The notes under the pieces were generated by a model. The model ran no database searches and was not told the origin of the DNA. It saw nothing but the letters and a program-made list of their open reading frames with translations. This document shows positions 7,041 through 8,216 of a DNA stretch of 8,216 nucleotides, one piece after another (within the stretch, counting starts at the first letter, position 1; every line of letters starts with the position of its first letter). The DNA lies in contig JAAEZW010000065.1 in NCBI GenBank assembly GCA_018222665.1, positions 1-8,216 of the forward strand. The letters are read 5' to 3'. Source of the stretch: Paracoccaceae bacterium (lineage in GTDB: Bacteria; Pseudomonadota; Alphaproteobacteria; Rhodobacterales; Rhodobacteraceae). The position numbers were made by a program, and so were the translations under genes.

Positions 7041-7061
7041 GTAAAAGTTTTGTGTTGTCAT
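7032..7061 (-). promoter_or_regulatory. Candidate sigma-70 promoter for the ABC/phosphodiesterase operon
   Basis: Read on the minus strand, ATGACA (7061-7056) and GATTAT (7037-7032) are separated by 18 bases. They resemble -35 TTGACA and -10 TATAAT and lie in the correct place to start transcription roughly 25 bases before the ATPase ATG. The match is partial and no start site is known. Confidence 0.35.
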
Positions 7062-7095
7062 ATTAGTGAAACCGATAGGTGATATTTGGTTCGCG

Positions 7096-7101
7096 AAAGG
7101 A
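7096..7101 (+). promoter_or_regulatory. Ribosome binding site deciding the LysR start
   Basis: AAAGGA lies six bases before the ATG at 7108. The earlier in-frame GTG at 7066 has no such site and would add 14 residues before the usual LysR N-terminus, so 7108 is chosen. Confidence 0.7.
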
Positions 7102-7107
7102 CAGATA

Positions 7108-7971
7108 ATGCGCCCTAACCACCATCAATTCGAAGCATTTGCATTTGTTGTGCGCGAGGGTAGCTTTTCTGCTGCAGCAGCACGATTAGATGTGACGCAA
7201 TCAACAATCACACAGCATATTGCCAACCTTGAAAAAAGCGTTGGTACCGTCCTTTTATTACGTGGTCGAGATGGTGTGCAATTGACTCCTGCAGGGCAGG
7301 ATTTTTACGATCTGGCAGACCGGATGGTCGCACTGAATTCAGAGGTGGCTGAACGCCTAGAGGGGTTCCATGCGATGCGTGAAGGTCGGCTCAAGATCAT
7401 CGGGAATGCGCCGCAGCCTGCCTTACGGATCATCGCTCGCTTTTTACAGCGCTTTCCCGACATTCGCGTGGATTTTGAGCTGTATGACTGGACCACAGCC
7501 AAATCCATGATTAACAATCGACTTGCCGATGTGGGCTTGATCACAAGTGCACCAGAAAATGAAAATTGGGATCGGTTTCACGTGGAAACATCCTACTACG
7601 TTTTATATTGTAGGAAAGATCATCCGCTTTCAAAAAAATCTAAAACTTCGCTTAGGGACCTGCGGCGTGAAGTAGTTATAATTCCAGAAAAAGGATCACT
7701 CACTCGAAAATTGCTTGATCAAGTTTGTAGCCGCTACAACATATCGTTGACCCGAACTGCATCCATGTCAACGTTTCCATTGATGTGCGAGGCCGTAGCG
7801 CAGGGGATCGGCGTTGCATTGTTTTTGCAAAATAGTAGCCTGAACAACGACAACCTGTGTCAGATCTCGCTCGAGGAAATGCCGGAACCTTTGCACACGC
7901 ACCTCGTTTCCACAAAAGACAGAAGTCGCCTTAAACTTGTTTCAGAATTTATTAAAGCTGCAAGAGAATAA
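7108..7971 (+). CDS. LysR-type transcriptional regulator, divergent from the ABC operon
   Basis: This 287-residue protein is of normal length for LysR regulators. The N-terminal winged helix-turn-helix occupies about residues 5-63, with the family pattern FVVREGSFSAAAARL, the recognition helix in TQSTITQHIANLEKSVG and the wing ending LTPAG. A linker helix follows (about 65-90). The effector-binding domain (about 93-285) starts at LKIIGNAPQPALRIIARF and shows typical landmarks such as ADVGLIT (140-146) and the late VAQGIGVALF (230-239). It probably binds the 108-bp divergent region and controls the ABC/phosphodiesterase operon in response to the transported compound or a breakdown product. That role is inferred from position only. 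LysR proteins usually repress their own gene as well. The inducer cannot be read from the sequence. Confidence 0.93.
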   Translation: MRPNHHQFEAFAFVVREGSFSAAAARLDVTQSTITQHIANLEKSVGTVLLLRGRDGVQLTPAGQDFYDLADRMVALNSEVAERLEGFHAMREGRLKIIGNAPQPALRIIARFLQRFPDIRVDFELYDWTTAKSMINNRLADVGLITSAPENENWDRFHVETSYYVLYCRKDHPLSKKSKTSLRDLRREVVIIPEKGSLTRKLLDQVCSRYNISLTRTASMSTFPLMCEAVAQGIGVALFLQNSSLNNDNLCQISLEEMPEPLHTHLVSTKDRSRLKLVSEFIKAARE

Positions 7972-8216
7972 CTGTTTTGGCTCGCATCAAAGGCAAATAT
8001 CGCTGCTAGTAAAACAGAGACTATTAGGACCGCTTTTAGGACCACTTCAATATTTTTGATACTTACTAACTATCTATAATTAAATGATATTTTTGAAGAG
8101 TATGGCTGCGCCCCCGGACACCACTTTCCAAAACAATATCAATGACTTAATTTTTGTGTATTAACGCTATGCGTGTGAGATTCAAAAACACACCAAACAC
8201 ATACTTTTTGCAGTGT
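7972..8216. other. AT-rich non-coding tail to the window edge
   Basis: No supportable gene was found in these 245 bases on either strand. Composition drops sharply: 8041-8100 has only 13 G or C in 60 bases. It contains the 12-bp tandem repeat and a TATAAT at 8075-8080 without a well-spaced -35. No clear intrinsic terminator for the LysR gene is visible. Confidence 0.5.
8024..8047. repeat. Tandem 12-bp direct repeat downstream of the LysR gene
   Basis: TTAGGACCGCTT (8024-8035) is followed directly by TTAGGACCACTT (8036-8047), differing at one position. It lies 52 bp after the LysR stop in an AT-rich stretch. It may be a protein-binding site pair or a replication-slippage duplication; nothing else around it decides between them. 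Confidence 0.6.

Noticed and set aside
7066..7107. Earlier GTG start for the LysR gene
   Set aside because: There is no ribosome site, and the added residues precede the normal LysR helix-turn-helix start. The ATG at 7108 has AAAGGA well placed.
7860..8045. Minus-strand frame of 61 codons with a hydrophobic, signal-like N-terminus
   Set aside because: It starts with GTG without a ribosome site, and its second half is antisense to the conserved end of the LysR gene. The hydrophobic part comes from AT-rich non-coding sequence.
8056..8080. Plus-strand promoter TTGATA ... TATAAT
   Set aside because: The two hexamers are only 13 bases apart, too short for sigma-70, and no gene follows within the window.
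8102..8125. GC-rich patch (GGCTGCGCCCCCGGACACC) as an insertion-sequence terminal repeat
   Set aside because: No matching inverted copy or transposase is present in the window, and no flanking target duplication was seen.
8084..8164. Short plus-strand frame of about 20-26 codons (ATG at 8084 or 8102)
   Set aside because: It is very short, with a purine-rich stretch too close to the second ATG and no similarity I recognise.

Overview
The window most resembles a marine alphaproteobacterium of the Rhodobacterales type. This rests on protein style, mid-range GC and the divergent LysR-plus-ABC-operon layout; no rRNA or other taxonomic marker is present. It has three parts.

Left (about 1-808, plus strand): the C-terminal catalytic part of a tyrosine recombinase/integrase whose 5' end lies outside the window. 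It overlaps by ATGA with a 66-residue hypothetical gene. This looks like the edge of a mobile or formerly mobile element. A short convergent gap (809-880) with weak hairpins separates it from the next block.

Centre (881-6999, minus strand): a six-gene operon read right to left. The order is ABC ATPase (MalK/UgpC type), two CUT1-type inner-membrane permeases, a periplasmic solute-binding protein distantly like UgpB, then two tandem paralogous metallophosphoesterases of the GpdQ / class III phosphodiesterase type. Junctions are very tight (1-nt gap, ATGA overlap, ATGA overlap), except around the binding-protein gene, which has hairpin-forming spacers on both sides. The most economical reading is an import-and-hydrolyse module. 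A phosphodiester, for example a glycerophosphodiester, would be bound in the periplasm, pumped in with ATP, and cleaved in the cytoplasm by the two phosphodiesterases. The substrate is inferred, not shown. The complex has unusual details: each permease carries a longer periplasmic loop with two cysteines, and the ATPase has an insertion in its helical subdomain.

Right (7108-7971, plus strand): a LysR-type regulator divergent from the operon. The 108-bp space between them holds a candidate operon promoter, a near-palindrome over its -10, and repeated RGTGAWA heptamers. The LysR protein is the obvious candidate regulator of the operon. After it, about 245 bp of AT-rich sequence (7972-8216) holds a 12-bp tandem repeat and no supportable gene.

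No tRNA, rRNA, CRISPR array or complete insertion sequence was seen.
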